Notes under the pieces: generated by a model
What the model was told of the DNA's origin: nothing
Seen by the model: only the letters and a program-made list of their open reading frames with translations
Database searches by the model: none
DNA from: an uncultured Prevotella sp.
GTDB lineage: Bacteria; Bacteroidota; Bacteroidia; Bacteroidales; Bacteroidaceae
Reading direction: 5' to 3'
Assembly (NCBI GenBank): GCA_947169185.1
Contig: CAMVOS010000008.1
Span: 1 to 64,000 of the forward strand
Length of the DNA: 64,000 nt
Shown: positions 7,470-17,063 of the stretch, piece by piece
How positions within the stretch are numbered: the first letter of the stretch is position 1
How the letters are laid out: each line of letters starts with the position of its first letter
Translations under genes and position numbers: made by a program

Positions 7470-9014
7470 ATGCCAGAACAGAACAATAATACGAGTGGAA
7501 ACCGCAGGCGCAGACAGCAGCCTGTCGATAATAGTTATGCCCATGTACAACCACAGGCCAGGGAGATAGAATGTGCCGTGCTGGGCGCTCTGATGATTGA
7601 CAAGGACGCCTATGCCGTGGTGTGCGAGATGCTCACGCCGGAGAGTTTCTATGAGCCTCGCAACCAGAAAGTGTATCGGGCTATTATGGAACTGTCGCTG
7701 CACGAGTCGCCTGTCGATGTGTGGACGGTGACGGAACAGCTGGCCAAGCAGGGTGACCTGGAAGATATCGGTGGTCCAGGTTATGTGACGGAGTTGTCGT
7801 CGCGTGTGGCTTCGTCAGCCAATATCGAGTACCATGCACGTATTATTGCACAGAAGTCGTTGGCTCGTCAGCTCATATCCTTTGCTGGCAACATCGAAAC
7901 GAAGGCCTTCGACGAGACCATCGATGTTGATGATCTGATGCAGGAGGCTGAGGGCTCGCTGTTCGAGTTGGGGCAGCGCAACATGAAGAAGGACTATACG
8001 CAGATTGACCCTGTCATCAAGAATGCCATTGACGTCATTCAGAAAGCCGCTGCCAATAAGGATGGTCTCACAGGTGTTCCAACAGGTTACCATAAACTTG
8101 ACGATATTACTTCAGGTTGGCAACCCAGTGACTTGGTCATCATCGCCGGACGTCCTGCCATGGGTAAGACGTCGTTTGCACTGTCGATGGCTAAGAACAT
8201 TGCTGCCGACTATCAGGTGCCTATGGCTTTCTTCTCACTGGAAATGTCGAACGTGCAGCTGGTGAACCGTCTGATATCCAATGCATGCGAGATTCAAGGC
8301 TCGAAGATTCTGAACGGTCAGTTGCAGCCTGACGAGTGGGATCGTCTGGACAAGCGCGTGAACAACCTGCTGGGTGCTCCACTGTATGTTGACGACACCC
8401 CTGGTCTGTCGGTCTTCGAACTGCGTACCAAGGCCCGTCGTCTGGTTCGCGAGCACGGTGTGAAGATTATCATGATTGACTATCTGCAGCTGATGAACGC
8501 CAATGGTATGCGCTTCTCGTCGCGTCAGGAGGAGGTGTCAGTCATCTCGCGTTCGCTGAAGGGACTGGCCAAGGAGCTGGATGTCCCCATTCTGGCACTG
8601 TCGCAGTTGAACCGTGGCGTTGAGAGTCGTGAGGGCTTGGAGGGCAAGCGTCCGCAGTTGAGTGACTTGCGTGAGTCGGGAGCCATCGAGCAGGATGCCG
8701 ATATGGTGCTGTTCGTCCACCGTCCAGAGTACTACCACATATACCAGGATGACAACGGGCACGACTTGCGTGGTATGGCGCAGATTATTATTGCCAAGCA
8801 TCGTAAGGGTGCTACGGGCGACGTGCTACTGACCTTCCGAGGTGAGTTTACGCGTTTCGAGAATCCTGAGGACCGTCGCTTGGGCCGTTCAGTACAGAAC
8901 GACAATGGTGGCGAGATATTGGGCAGTAAAGTAAATGGCGCCCAACCGATGGGTGGTGAGTCGCCATTTGCTGGTGAGAGCTTTGAGGAGCAGCCGGGCG
9001 GAGCGCCATTCTAG
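7470..9014 (+). CDS. dnaB: Replicative DNA helicase DnaB
   Basis: Walker A GRPAMGKTSFAL, MIDYLQLM, SQLNRGVESR. Confidence 0.97.
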   Translation: MPEQNNNTSGNRRRRQQPVDNSYAHVQPQAREIECAVLGALMIDKDAYAVVCEMLTPESFYEPRNQKVYRAIMELSLHESPVDVWTVTEQLAKQGDLEDIGGPGYVTELSSRVASSANIEYHARIIAQKSLARQLISFAGNIETKAFDETIDVDDLMQEAEGSLFELGQRNMKKDYTQIDPVIKNAIDVIQKAAANKDGLTGVPTGYHKLDDITSGWQPSDLVIIAGRPAMGKTSFALSMAKNIAADYQVPMAFFSLEMSNVQLVNRLISNACEIQGSKILNGQLQPDEWDRLDKRVNNLLGAPLYVDDTPGLSVFELRTKARRLVREHGVKIIMIDYLQLMNANGMRFSSRQEEVSVISRSLKGLAKELDVPILALSQLNRGVESREGLEGKRPQLSDLRESGAIEQDADMVLFVHRPEYYHIYQDDNGHDLRGMAQIIIAKHRKGATGDVLLTFRGEFTRFENPEDRRLGRSVQNDNGGEILGSKVNGAQPMGGESPFAGESFEEQPGGAPF

Positions 9015-9048
9015 GAAATCCTAGGAAGTCCTAGGAAGTCCTAGGAAA
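9012..9048. repeat. 10-bp tandem repeat (CTAGGAARTC)n
   Basis: ctaggaaatc ctaggaagtc ctaggaagtc ctaggaaatg immediately at the dnaB stop codon. Confidence 0.85.
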
Positions 9049-9054
9049 TGTTGG

Positions 9055-10734
9055 CTATTTCGAATATTTCTCTATCAGGGACTGGGCTTGTTCGTGACCC
9101 AGTTCTTTTGCTTTCTGCAGACTTTTGAGACCTTCCTGTTTCTGGCCTTTGACACAGAGCGCCAGTCCTAACAAGAGGTGTCCGTTGGAGTCATTAGGTG
9201 ACAGTCGGATGGCTTCACGGGCTGAGTTGATGGCATCGTCAGTCATTCCCAGACGTACCTCTACCGAGGCCTTCTCAGCCTGGTACAAAGACTCCTGCGG
9301 GGCCATCTCTGCGGCTTTCTTGATGTCGTCAATGGCCTGCTGGTACAGATGTCCGGCATATTCAGCCTGTTCGCGAATGTAGTAGAACTCTGCCGTCAGC
9401 TGTCCAGACATAAGCTTTTCGTATTCGTTGTAGTCGTTGACAGCAGGACGGTATTTGCCTGCTTGGTCTAACAGTCGGGCGCGTGCCAGCAGATAAGGCG
9501 CTGCAGCGCGCAGATAGGGCTTCGTGAACACGTTGACGGCGCTGTCTAATTGCGCAATGGCACCTTCTTGATCCTTTAGTGCCAAACGACATTGGGCTGC
9601 TGCATAGAAGGTGTCGGCACCTCGCATTTCGCTTTTTGATAGCTGCTGGTACAGGAGGAAAGCTGCTTCATACTGTTCCATGGCATACTGAAGCTGTGCC
9701 TGCTGTTGCAGATAGACCGCCATGGGACTGACAGCGTAAGCCTCCTGCGACTCTTTCAGAGCCAGTTCCAATGTCCATGGCTCGTAGGGATGATTAGCTT
9801 GCAACAGGCGGTGCTGATAGATCAGGTTGGCATACTGGTAGTGCACGTCATCCTTCTTGTCTGCCACCTTCAGAGCTTGTTGCATGTCTTTTTCTGCGTC
9901 AGCAAATTGCAGCGATGAGGCCAGAGTACGTGCACGGTAGATGTACCCGTCAGGGTTTTGTGGGAACTTCTGGATGAAACGTTCCAGGAAGCTGACGTAT
10001 TGCAGCGAGTCCATAGCCGTAGCAGCCATATACAATGCCAGCTGTGCTTGTTCCATATTATCGGGCAATGCTTTGGGTATGCCTGTAGCTTTCATAGCTG
10101 GCGCATTCATTCCCAGACCGGTCATCTGCATCGAACTGACAAACAGGGCACTGACGGCATAGCTCTGCTTGGCCTTCGCATCTGCGGAGGGCTGCAGAAT
10201 ACCTATCACTTCGCCAGCATCGTTCAGCACAGGGCTACCTGTCTGCTGCTCATCGGGTTGCATGTCGAGCGTATAGTAGGCATAGACCTCCTGAAAGACT
10301 TCTGCAGCACTTACCGTGCCACGCTTGCAGACGGGTTGTTTCTTGACAACATAGGGCAACAGCCATGCGGTAGTGCCCTGTTCAGCCTTCGTCGGGGCGA
10401 TGCTGAGTGTTTGTGGTTTCTTGATGGCGACCTTGAACTTTGCAACGTCATACATATCGTTGGCACCGATGATGCATTCCACAGGCCACTCCTTGCCCTG
10501 GGCATCGATGACGATGGCTCGTTGGGCATCCTTGAAGGGCAGATAGCTGCTGATGGCTTCACCATTGCTATTGATGAAGAAACCGTTAGAACTGCCCAAC
10601 AGTTGGTTGTCCTTGTTGAATGTCTTCAGGGTGAACACGGCATTGGCAGCCTTTTTAGCCCACGAAGGGTTTTGTGCCACTGCGTGACTAAAGAACAAAG
10701 AAAAAAGAATGAATAATAATGATAGTCGTTTCAT
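9055..10734 (-). CDS. Trypsin-like serine protease / TPR protein, exported
   Basis: Signal peptide; N-terminal HtrA-like segment (NAVFTLKTFNKDNQLLGSSNGFFIN, QQTGSPVLNDAGEVIGI) followed by TPR repeats. Confidence 0.75.
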   Translation of the reverse strand: MKRLSLLFILFSLFFSHAVAQNPSWAKKAANAVFTLKTFNKDNQLLGSSNGFFINSNGEAISSYLPFKDAQRAIVIDAQGKEWPVECIIGANDMYDVAKFKVAIKKPQTLSIAPTKAEQGTTAWLLPYVVKKQPVCKRGTVSAAEVFQEVYAYYTLDMQPDEQQTGSPVLNDAGEVIGILQPSADAKAKQSYAVSALFVSSMQMTGLGMNAPAMKATGIPKALPDNMEQAQLALYMAATAMDSLQYVSFLERFIQKFPQNPDGYIYRARTLASSLQFADAEKDMQQALKVADKKDDVHYQYANLIYQHRLLQANHPYEPWTLELALKESQEAYAVSPMAVYLQQQAQLQYAMEQYEAAFLLYQQLSKSEMRGADTFYAAAQCRLALKDQEGAIAQLDSAVNVFTKPYLRAAAPYLLARARLLDQAGKYRPAVNDYNEYEKLMSGQLTAEFYYIREQAEYAGHLYQQAIDDIKKAAEMAPQESLYQAEKASVEVRLGMTDDAINSAREAIRLSPNDSNGHLLLGLALCVKGQKQEGLKSLQKAKELGHEQAQSLIEKYSK

Positions 10735-12389
10735 TGTTTCAAAAGTTGTTTGGCGTTTTCTATGGCAGCTTCGGTTATCTGGCTGCCACTCAACATTTGT
10801 GCTATTTCCGTAATGCGCTCATCTTGTGAGAGTTCCTGCATCTGACTGGTCGTGCCTTTTGCTGTCTCCTCTTTCGATACACGGTAGTGGTGACTACCTT
10901 TTGAGGCTATCTGGGGCAGATGGGTGATGGAGATGACCTGTCGCTCGGTCTGTCCCATCTCCTGCATGATATCAGCCATCTTTTCAGCAATCTTGCCGCT
11001 GACGCCCGTATCGATCTCATCGAAGATGATGGTGGGCAGCTTCACGGCGCCGCTAATCATGGCTTTTAGCGACAGCATGACACGGGCTATCTCGCCACCT
11101 GACGCTACCTGGGAAACAGGCTGGAGTGGGGTAGAGGTATTGGCTGAGAAAAGGAAAGACACTGCGTCTTGTCCGTTCCTTCCCAGCTCTCCTTTCTCGA
11201 TGTTCACCTCGAAGCGCACGTTAGGCATACCCAGTGGCACCAGTCGCTGGCGCAGCTGCTGTTCTATCTCTTTGCTGGCCTTCTGACGCAGTTTTGTCAG
11301 GGTATCAGCCTGCTGTTGACTCTTAGCTTTTAGCTTTTGGCATTGTGCCTCTAATTCTGCCAGAGCCTCATCGCTGTTCTCGATGTTGCTCAGCTTCTGC
11401 TTCAGTTCGTCACGTTGGCTGATGAGTTCCTCTACCGTCTCAACATGGTATTTCTTCTCCAGCTCGTAGATGCGGTCCAGACGACTGTTGACATGGTCCA
11501 GTTTTGAAGGGTCGAAGTCGGTATCTTCCAATAGTGAGCTCACCTCGTCGGCAATGTCTTTCAGTTCTATGCGGCAGCTCTCTAAGCGTTCAGCCAACTC
11601 TGCTGTTTGTGGCAGCACTTTGCTGATACCACTCAAGGCATTCTTGGCGGTGTGTACCTGACTGACTACGCCAGTCTGTTCACCATACAGGGCATTGTCT
11701 GCTTCGTAAAGGGCTGTCTTGATGTCCTCAGCATGTTCCATGGTCTCGCTCTGCTGCTCCAGCTCTTCCTGTTCGCCCTCTGTCAGATGGGCATTCTCCA
11801 GTTCCTCATACTGGAACTGCAGAAAGTCCTGGCTTTGGCGGTTACGCTCTATATCGTCCTTCAGCTGTATCAGTTGAGAGTTGAGAGTTGAGAGTTGAGA
11901 GAAGGTCTGCTGATAGGCGGCCAGTTCCTGTTGATCGTTGGCGATGATATCCACTACGCTCAGCTGGAAGTCCTGCTTCTGTAGCAATAGGTTCTGATGC
12001 TGTGAGTGTACGTCAACTAATTGTTCGCCCAGTTCTTTTAACTGACTTAGTCCTACCGGTGTGTCGTTGATGAATGCACGGCTTTTTCCTGCCGCTGTCA
12101 ACTCTCTGCGCACGATGATATCCTCAGCATCCTGTTCTATTTCGTTATCTTCGAAGAAGGTGCCCATATCATAGCGTGATAGGTCGAAGTGGGCTTCTAT
12201 GATGCACTTCTCTGCCCCAGGCTTGATGCTTTTCGAATCGGCTCGCTGACCCAGCAGCAGTCCGATGGCTCCCAATATGATGCTCTTACCGGCACCTGTC
12301 TCACCAGTAATAACCGAGAAGCCCGGATACAGCTCAATGTCCAAAAGGTCTATGAGTGCGTAGTTCTTGATATATAGTTGCTTCAGCAT
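10731..12389 (-). CDS. recN: DNA repair protein RecN
   Basis: MLKQLYIKNYALIDLLDIELYPGFSVITGETGAGKSIILGAIGLLLG; IIFDEIDTGVSG; VISITHLPQIAS. Confidence 0.97.
   Translation of the reverse strand: MLKQLYIKNYALIDLLDIELYPGFSVITGETGAGKSIILGAIGLLLGQRADSKSIKPGAEKCIIEAHFDLSRYDMGTFFEDNEIEQDAEDIIVRRELTAAGKSRAFINDTPVGLSQLKELGEQLVDVHSQHQNLLLQKQDFQLSVVDIIANDQQELAAYQQTFSQLSTLNSQLIQLKDDIERNRQSQDFLQFQYEELENAHLTEGEQEELEQQSETMEHAEDIKTALYEADNALYGEQTGVVSQVHTAKNALSGISKVLPQTAELAERLESCRIELKDIADEVSSLLEDTDFDPSKLDHVNSRLDRIYELEKKYHVETVEELISQRDELKQKLSNIENSDEALAELEAQCQKLKAKSQQQADTLTKLRQKASKEIEQQLRQRLVPLGMPNVRFEVNIEKGELGRNGQDAVSFLFSANTSTPLQPVSQVASGGEIARVMLSLKAMISGAVKLPTIIFDEIDTGVSGKIAEKMADIMQEMGQTERQVISITHLPQIASKGSHHYRVSKEETAKGTTSQMQELSQDERITEIAQMLSGSQITEAAIENAKQLLKQ
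11872..11903. repeat. Heptamer tandem repeat (AGTTGAG)n inside recN
   Basis: agttgag x4; encodes SQLSTLNSQL. Confidence 0.9.
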
Positions 12390-12427
12390 AGTAAATTCTC
12401 ATTTTCTCAATTTCTCAATTTCAAAGC

Positions 12428-13339
12428 TCACTCCTTGATCTTGTTCCATGCGTTCGACTGCGATGCGTTGATATTGAACAGCAGGTCGTACACCTGCTCT
12501 TTCTCCTTTGCTGTGCCCTTGCCTTTATAGATGTTGGCCAGCTCATCGCGTTTGTAGTCCGTCCAGATTTGTGGCAACAGCGACAACGGCTTCTCCTCGT
12601 GCGCCTTTTTCAGCTGCTGCAACGCCTCGGTCACGTTGCCACGCCCACGTTCAGCATTCAGAGCCATCTCGTCCAGTCCCTTGCGGTAGTAGTCGTACTG
12701 CAACTGTCGGAAGGGTTTCATAGCCTCGTCCAGATAGTCGTTGATGATGGCAAAACGGTTGCGTGAATTCTCGAAGGCCTTCCACCCCGGGAAATCCAGG
12801 TTTTGTGCGTTATTGGTCAGCAACAGGCAGCGTTGCAGTACCTCTGTACCACCTAAGGGTGAGAACGAGTCCAGATCCAGCCCGATAATCAGATAGGCAT
12901 AGTATGCCATCAGTGCCGTCAGCTGGTTGTCTATGGTCTCATCGTTGAAGTTCAGCTGGTCAAACTGGGCGAAATCGAAATTGAAGTCTCCATCCTTATT
13001 ATTATATAAGGTCGTTGTGTAGGCAGAGTTCCACACGGGTCGGTTAGCCTGAATCATTGCTGTACACATGATGCGGTTCTGTGCCTTGTCATATTTCACT
13101 ACCGTCAGATTGAAACTCACCGAGATGCGCTCGTTCTGTTGGAATTGCAGTTCTGTCCACTGGTGGTCGTTCATCCATTGCTCCAGTGTCTGTTGTAGGT
13201 TCTCGAACACGCTCTTGTCCGACGTGCCCACCTGTTGCGTATTGATGTTGATCTTCACTTGCAACTCCTGCGCCTCTGTAGGTGAGCAGATGCAGAACAA
13301 GAGTGCCATTAGCAATCCTACAACCTGTCGCATAAGCAT
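12428..13339 (-). CDS. DUF4835 family protein (PorD-like)
   Basis: LQVKININTQQVGTSDKSVFENLQQTLEQWMNDHQWTELQFQQNERI; usual neighbour of coaBC/recN in Bacteroidales. Confidence 0.85.
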   Translation of the reverse strand: MLMRQVVGLLMALLFCICSPTEAQELQVKININTQQVGTSDKSVFENLQQTLEQWMNDHQWTELQFQQNERISVSFNLTVVKYDKAQNRIMCTAMIQANRPVWNSAYTTTLYNNKDGDFNFDFAQFDQLNFNDETIDNQLTALMAYYAYLIIGLDLDSFSPLGGTEVLQRCLLLTNNAQNLDFPGWKAFENSRNRFAIINDYLDEAMKPFRQLQYDYYRKGLDEMALNAERGRGNVTEALQQLKKAHEEKPLSLLPQIWTDYKRDELANIYKGKGTAKEKEQVYDLLFNINASQSNAWNKIKE

Positions 13340-13360
13340 TCTCTGGTTTTAATGATTAGT

Positions 13361-13828
13361 TTATTGTACTATCTTGAAACGCACTCGGAAAGAGTGTTCA
13401 TGTTCCTCCCAGTTGGTTCCGAGCATTTCAAAACGGCCTATCTGACCTGTCGAGCGTACATGGCGACCTATGCAGGGGCATACGTCGTAGTCGCCAATAC
13501 GTACAAGACGGATAGTGTCTGAGGCATCTTGGGGCAGACGGTCGGCATTGATGCCTTCTGGCAGCTGGTCACGACTAACGAAATCGAAGGTGACGGGCAG
13601 GTCCTCGTCGATGAGGCGCTGCATCTCACGTTCTATCTCCTTCTCTTCCTGTCTGCTGGGCTTGTGGTCCAGATAGAAACTCATCTTGCTCTTTTTACGC
13701 TCGATGTGTGCATTATAGGAGCGCTCACAGCCAAAGAGCCGTATCATGGTTTGGTTCAAGAGGTGTTCCGCCGTATGGGCTGGCGGAAACTCCTCTTTGT
13801 TGTGCTCGTTCAGAATATAGTCTTCCAT
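13361..13828 (-). CDS. AlaX-like alanyl-tRNA trans-editing domain protein
   Basis: HTAEHLLNQ and CPCIGRHVRSTGQIG, the metal-binding motifs of the tRNA-editing SAD/AlaX domain. Confidence 0.8.
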   Translation of the reverse strand: MEDYILNEHNKEEFPPAHTAEHLLNQTMIRLFGCERSYNAHIERKKSKMSFYLDHKPSRQEEKEIEREMQRLIDEDLPVTFDFVSRDQLPEGINADRLPQDASDTIRLVRIGDYDVCPCIGRHVRSTGQIGRFEMLGTNWEEHEHSFRVRFKIVQ

Positions 13829-13857
13829 CTTACTTCTTACCTCTTACATCAGACTTC

Positions 13858-15519
13858 TCACGCTTTCATTTTCCAGACACGTGCACCATAGGCATCAATA
13901 GTCATATCGACAGCACTGTCAGCCTTGAAAATGAAGCTGAGCTTGTCGCTTGACAACAGGTCTGCAGCTTTAGCTTTATGTTCTTTCATCTGCAGATAGT
14001 CGAAGGCATGAGCAGGAATGTTGATGCTGATGTTGACAGGTTCACCATCGAAGTTGACAGCTACCAGCAATAAGTCGGAATCAGCACGGCGCAAGAAGAC
14101 ATACTGACGTTGTAGATGCTTGTTGACATACATCAGATCGAAGAAATAGCCATTGAAGATGGCACACTCTCTGCGGGCTATCTTCATGGTTTTCTTATAG
14201 ATATGGAAGAGTTCCTTCTCTTCGTCAGTCAGCTGTTTCATATTGGCACGACAGAGGGTGTCGATGCTCCAATAGTCGAAAATCGTGGTACGTCCGTCAT
14301 TGCCCGAGAAACCTTCATGGTCCATGCCTCGCTCGCCATATTCCTGGCCAGCATAGAGCATGACAGGGTTCTGTTGCATCAGCACGGAGGCAACGAAGGC
14401 GGGAATGCCTTTGCGCGCATCAGCAGCAAAAAAGTCGCTGGCGATGCGCTGCTCGTCATGATTCTCAAGGAAGTAGAGCATGTGGTCACGGATGTCGTCA
14501 GTCTGTTGCCAAGCCCAGCTGATGGCTTGTGTAGGCTGCTGACCGCAGATGACGGCACGCATGGTGTCGTACATGCCTACCTTGTCGTAGAGCCAGTCGA
14601 AGCCCGATGCCAGGTAGTGTCGGTATTCGTTGGGGTTGTATACCTCACCGATAAACACGAGGTCAGGATATTGTTTCTTGACGACCTGTGTGGCGTATGC
14701 CCAAAACGCTGCTGGCACCATCTCTGCCATGTCGCAGCGGAATCCGTCGATACCTTTGGCTGCCCAGAATAGTAGGATGTCAGTCATCTTCTGCCAGGTA
14801 TCGGGCATCGGGGTGAAATGTTCTACGCGTCCGCCATAGTAGTCTACGCCGTAGTTCAACTTTACGGTCTCATACCAGTCATTCTTGCCAGGGGCGTTGT
14901 CGAAATGGTCGTTGCCTGTGGCTTTGGCGGGTTCTTCAAGATAAGGCTCAGCCTCTCCTGCATAGAGGTCGAAGTAGGGCGTAAAGCGCTGCCCAGGACA
15001 ATAGTAGAAATTGTTCTGGGGGTCGAAGCCATGGTCTTGATGGTCTGTTTCGCCCAAATCCGTAACATCTGCTGGCTTGCAGATGCTGCGGTATTGGCGG
15101 GCCACGTGGTTGGGCACAAAGTCTATGATGACTTTCAGTCCAGCTGCGTGGGTACGAGCTATCAGTTCTTCAAACTCTTTCATGCGTCTGGGCACGTCGA
15201 CAGCCAAATCCGGGTCTACGTCATAGTAGTCGGTGATGGCGTATGGTGAGCCAGCACGTCCTTTCACCACAGCAGGATGCTGTCGTGGTATACCGTATTC
15301 GTCATAGATGGTCTGCGAGGCATGTCTGATGATACCCGTATACCAGACGTGAGTAATACCCATGCTGGTAATCTGGGTCAGCATGGTTGGCGAGATATCG
15401 GCAAATTTGCCACAGCCGTTTTCTGCTATGGTGCCATTCTCTTTGCGAGTCGTGTTTTTGTTGCCGTAAAGGCGTGTAAAGACCTGATAGATCAGTACCT
15501 TTTTATTGTTCAATGCCAT
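13858..15519 (-). CDS. GH13 alpha-amylase family glycoside hydrolase
   Basis: VIIDFVPNHVAR, GIDGFRCDMAEMVP, FIGEVY, FLENHDEQR. Confidence 0.92.
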   Translation of the reverse strand: MALNNKKVLIYQVFTRLYGNKNTTRKENGTIAENGCGKFADISPTMLTQITSMGITHVWYTGIIRHASQTIYDEYGIPRQHPAVVKGRAGSPYAITDYYDVDPDLAVDVPRRMKEFEELIARTHAAGLKVIIDFVPNHVARQYRSICKPADVTDLGETDHQDHGFDPQNNFYYCPGQRFTPYFDLYAGEAEPYLEEPAKATGNDHFDNAPGKNDWYETVKLNYGVDYYGGRVEHFTPMPDTWQKMTDILLFWAAKGIDGFRCDMAEMVPAAFWAYATQVVKKQYPDLVFIGEVYNPNEYRHYLASGFDWLYDKVGMYDTMRAVICGQQPTQAISWAWQQTDDIRDHMLYFLENHDEQRIASDFFAADARKGIPAFVASVLMQQNPVMLYAGQEYGERGMDHEGFSGNDGRTTIFDYWSIDTLCRANMKQLTDEEKELFHIYKKTMKIARRECAIFNGYFFDLMYVNKHLQRQYVFLRRADSDLLLVAVNFDGEPVNISINIPAHAFDYLQMKEHKAKAADLLSSDKLSFIFKADSAVDMTIDAYGARVWKMKA

Positions 15520-16396
15520 GAGCGGGAATGTCCTTGTTGATCTTGGCTATCATGCCTTGAAGCGCTTTACCAGGACCACATTCCGTGAAGTCGGCGGCTC
15601 CGTCGGCTATCATATTCTGTACAATCTGTGTCCAGCGTACTGACGAGGTGAGCTGAGCAATCAAGTTTTGCTTGATTTCAGCGGCATCGGTGTGGGGCTT
15701 GGCATCCACATTCTGATAAACAGGGCATTTGGGCGTCTGGAACTCTGTCTTTTCGATGGCTGCCTGAAGTTCATCCTTGGCAGGCTGCATCAGAGGCGAG
15801 TGGAAGGCACCACCAACCTTCAGAGGCAGAGCGCGCTTGGCACCAGCGGCCTTCAGTTGTTCGCAAGCCTCATTGACGGCATCGATATTACCAGAAATTA
15901 CCAGCTGTCCTGGGTTGTTGTAGTTAGCAGGGACCACGACACCCTTACCCATCTTGCTGACCTCAGCGCAAACCTCCTCGACCTTATCGTCGGGCAGACC
16001 GATGATGGCTGCCATGGTCGATGGCTGGGCCTCGCAAGCCTTCTGCATAGCCATAGCACGAGCATACACCAGTTTCAGGCCATCTTCAAACGATAGGGCT
16101 CCTGCAGCTACCAGTGCTGAGAATTCGCCCAGCGAGTGTCCGGCAGTCATCTCGGGTTGGAACTTGTCGCCCATGCAGATAGCGCTGATCACTGAGTGCA
16201 GGAAAACGGCAGGCTGTGTCACCTTGGTCTGCTTCAGGTCATCATCGGTACCCTCGAACATGATGTCGGTGATACGATATCCCAAGATGTCGTTAGCTTT
16301 CTCAAACAATTCTTTTGCTGTCTCGTTGTTATCGTACAGGTCCTTACCCATTCCTACGAACTGAGCGCCCTGTCCGGGAAATACAAATGCTTTCAT
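15503..16396 (-). CDS. fabD: Malonyl-CoA-ACP transacylase
   Basis: FVFPGQGAQFVGMGKDLY; AGHSLGEFSALVAAG. Confidence 0.97.
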   Translation of the reverse strand: MKAFVFPGQGAQFVGMGKDLYDNNETAKELFEKANDILGYRITDIMFEGTDDDLKQTKVTQPAVFLHSVISAICMGDKFQPEMTAGHSLGEFSALVAAGALSFEDGLKLVYARAMAMQKACEAQPSTMAAIIGLPDDKVEEVCAEVSKMGKGVVVPANYNNPGQLVISGNIDAVNEACEQLKAAGAKRALPLKVGGAFHSPLMQPAKDELQAAIEKTEFQTPKCPVYQNVDAKPHTDAAEIKQNLIAQLTSSVRWTQIVQNMIADGAADFTECGPGKALQGMIAKINKDIPAHGIEQ

Positions 16397-16448
16397 TGTC
16401 TTTTTCTTATATACCTATTATTTTATTATAGAAACTGGGGATAATTCC

Positions 16449-16485
16449 TCATTTTCTCATTTTCTCAATTTCTCAATTTCTCAAT
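16449..16485. repeat. 8-nt tandem repeat between fabD and the DUF3127 gene
   Basis: tcattttctcattttctcaatttctcaatttctcaatt. Confidence 0.85.
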
Positions 16486-16486
16486 T

Positions 16487-16897
16487 TCAAAACGGCAGGT
16501 CATCCGTTGAACCTTCGCCTGCAGGCTCCTGAGCTGGAGGGAACGGACTGTTTGCATCAGCGCCACCTACGGGCTGCTGTGGAGGAAATGGAGAGGTCGG
16601 AGCACTACCAGCAGGAGGTACTACAGCGCCACGCTGTACGTTATAGGCACGAATTTCGTTAAACCAGCGGCCATTATACTCGTGCGCGTCAATGTCAAAC
16701 TGTACGGTGATGTCCTCGCCCATCTGGATATTGAACTGTTTGATACGGTCCTCACCGAAAATGCGGAACATGCATTTTCTGGGATACTGACCTGGTACTT
16801 CAATGACATACTCCTGTGACATCCATGCATTACCCGTGCGCTGAGACACACCACTGTTTGCTGGAAGAATTGCGATTACTTTTCCTGTTAAATCCAT
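16487..16897 (-). CDS. DUF3127 family protein
   Basis: MDLTGKVIAILPANSGVSQRTGNAWMSQEYVIEVPGQYPRKCMFRIFGEDRIKQFNIQMGEDITVQFDIDAHEYNGRWFNEIRAYNV. Confidence 0.85.
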   Translation of the reverse strand: MDLTGKVIAILPANSGVSQRTGNAWMSQEYVIEVPGQYPRKCMFRIFGEDRIKQFNIQMGEDITVQFDIDAHEYNGRWFNEIRAYNVQRGAVVPPAGSAPTSPFPPQQPVGGADANSPFPPAQEPAGEGSTDDLPF

Positions 16898-17063
16898 AAT
16901 ATTATACCTTAATTTATATTGTTTTTTACGTTTCAGACGGCGAAATTACGAAAAATAGTTTTAAAAAGCGCATTTTTCCTCAAATATTTTTTGATTTGAC
17001 CAGTTTATTTTGTATTTTTGTACTCAATTTCGTAGAATGACAAACTAAAAACGAGAAATATAC

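Noticed and set aside
6732-7703. 323-aa minus-strand ORF
   Set aside because: Antisense to gldB and the 5' part of dnaB and covers the dnaB promoter; no recognisable domain.
9958-10716. 252-aa plus-strand ORF
   Set aside because: Antisense to the protease/TPR gene, no family resemblance.
16449-16485. Possible CRISPR array
   Set aside because: Units are only 7-8 nt and contiguous with no spacers; the same applies to all heptamer arrays.
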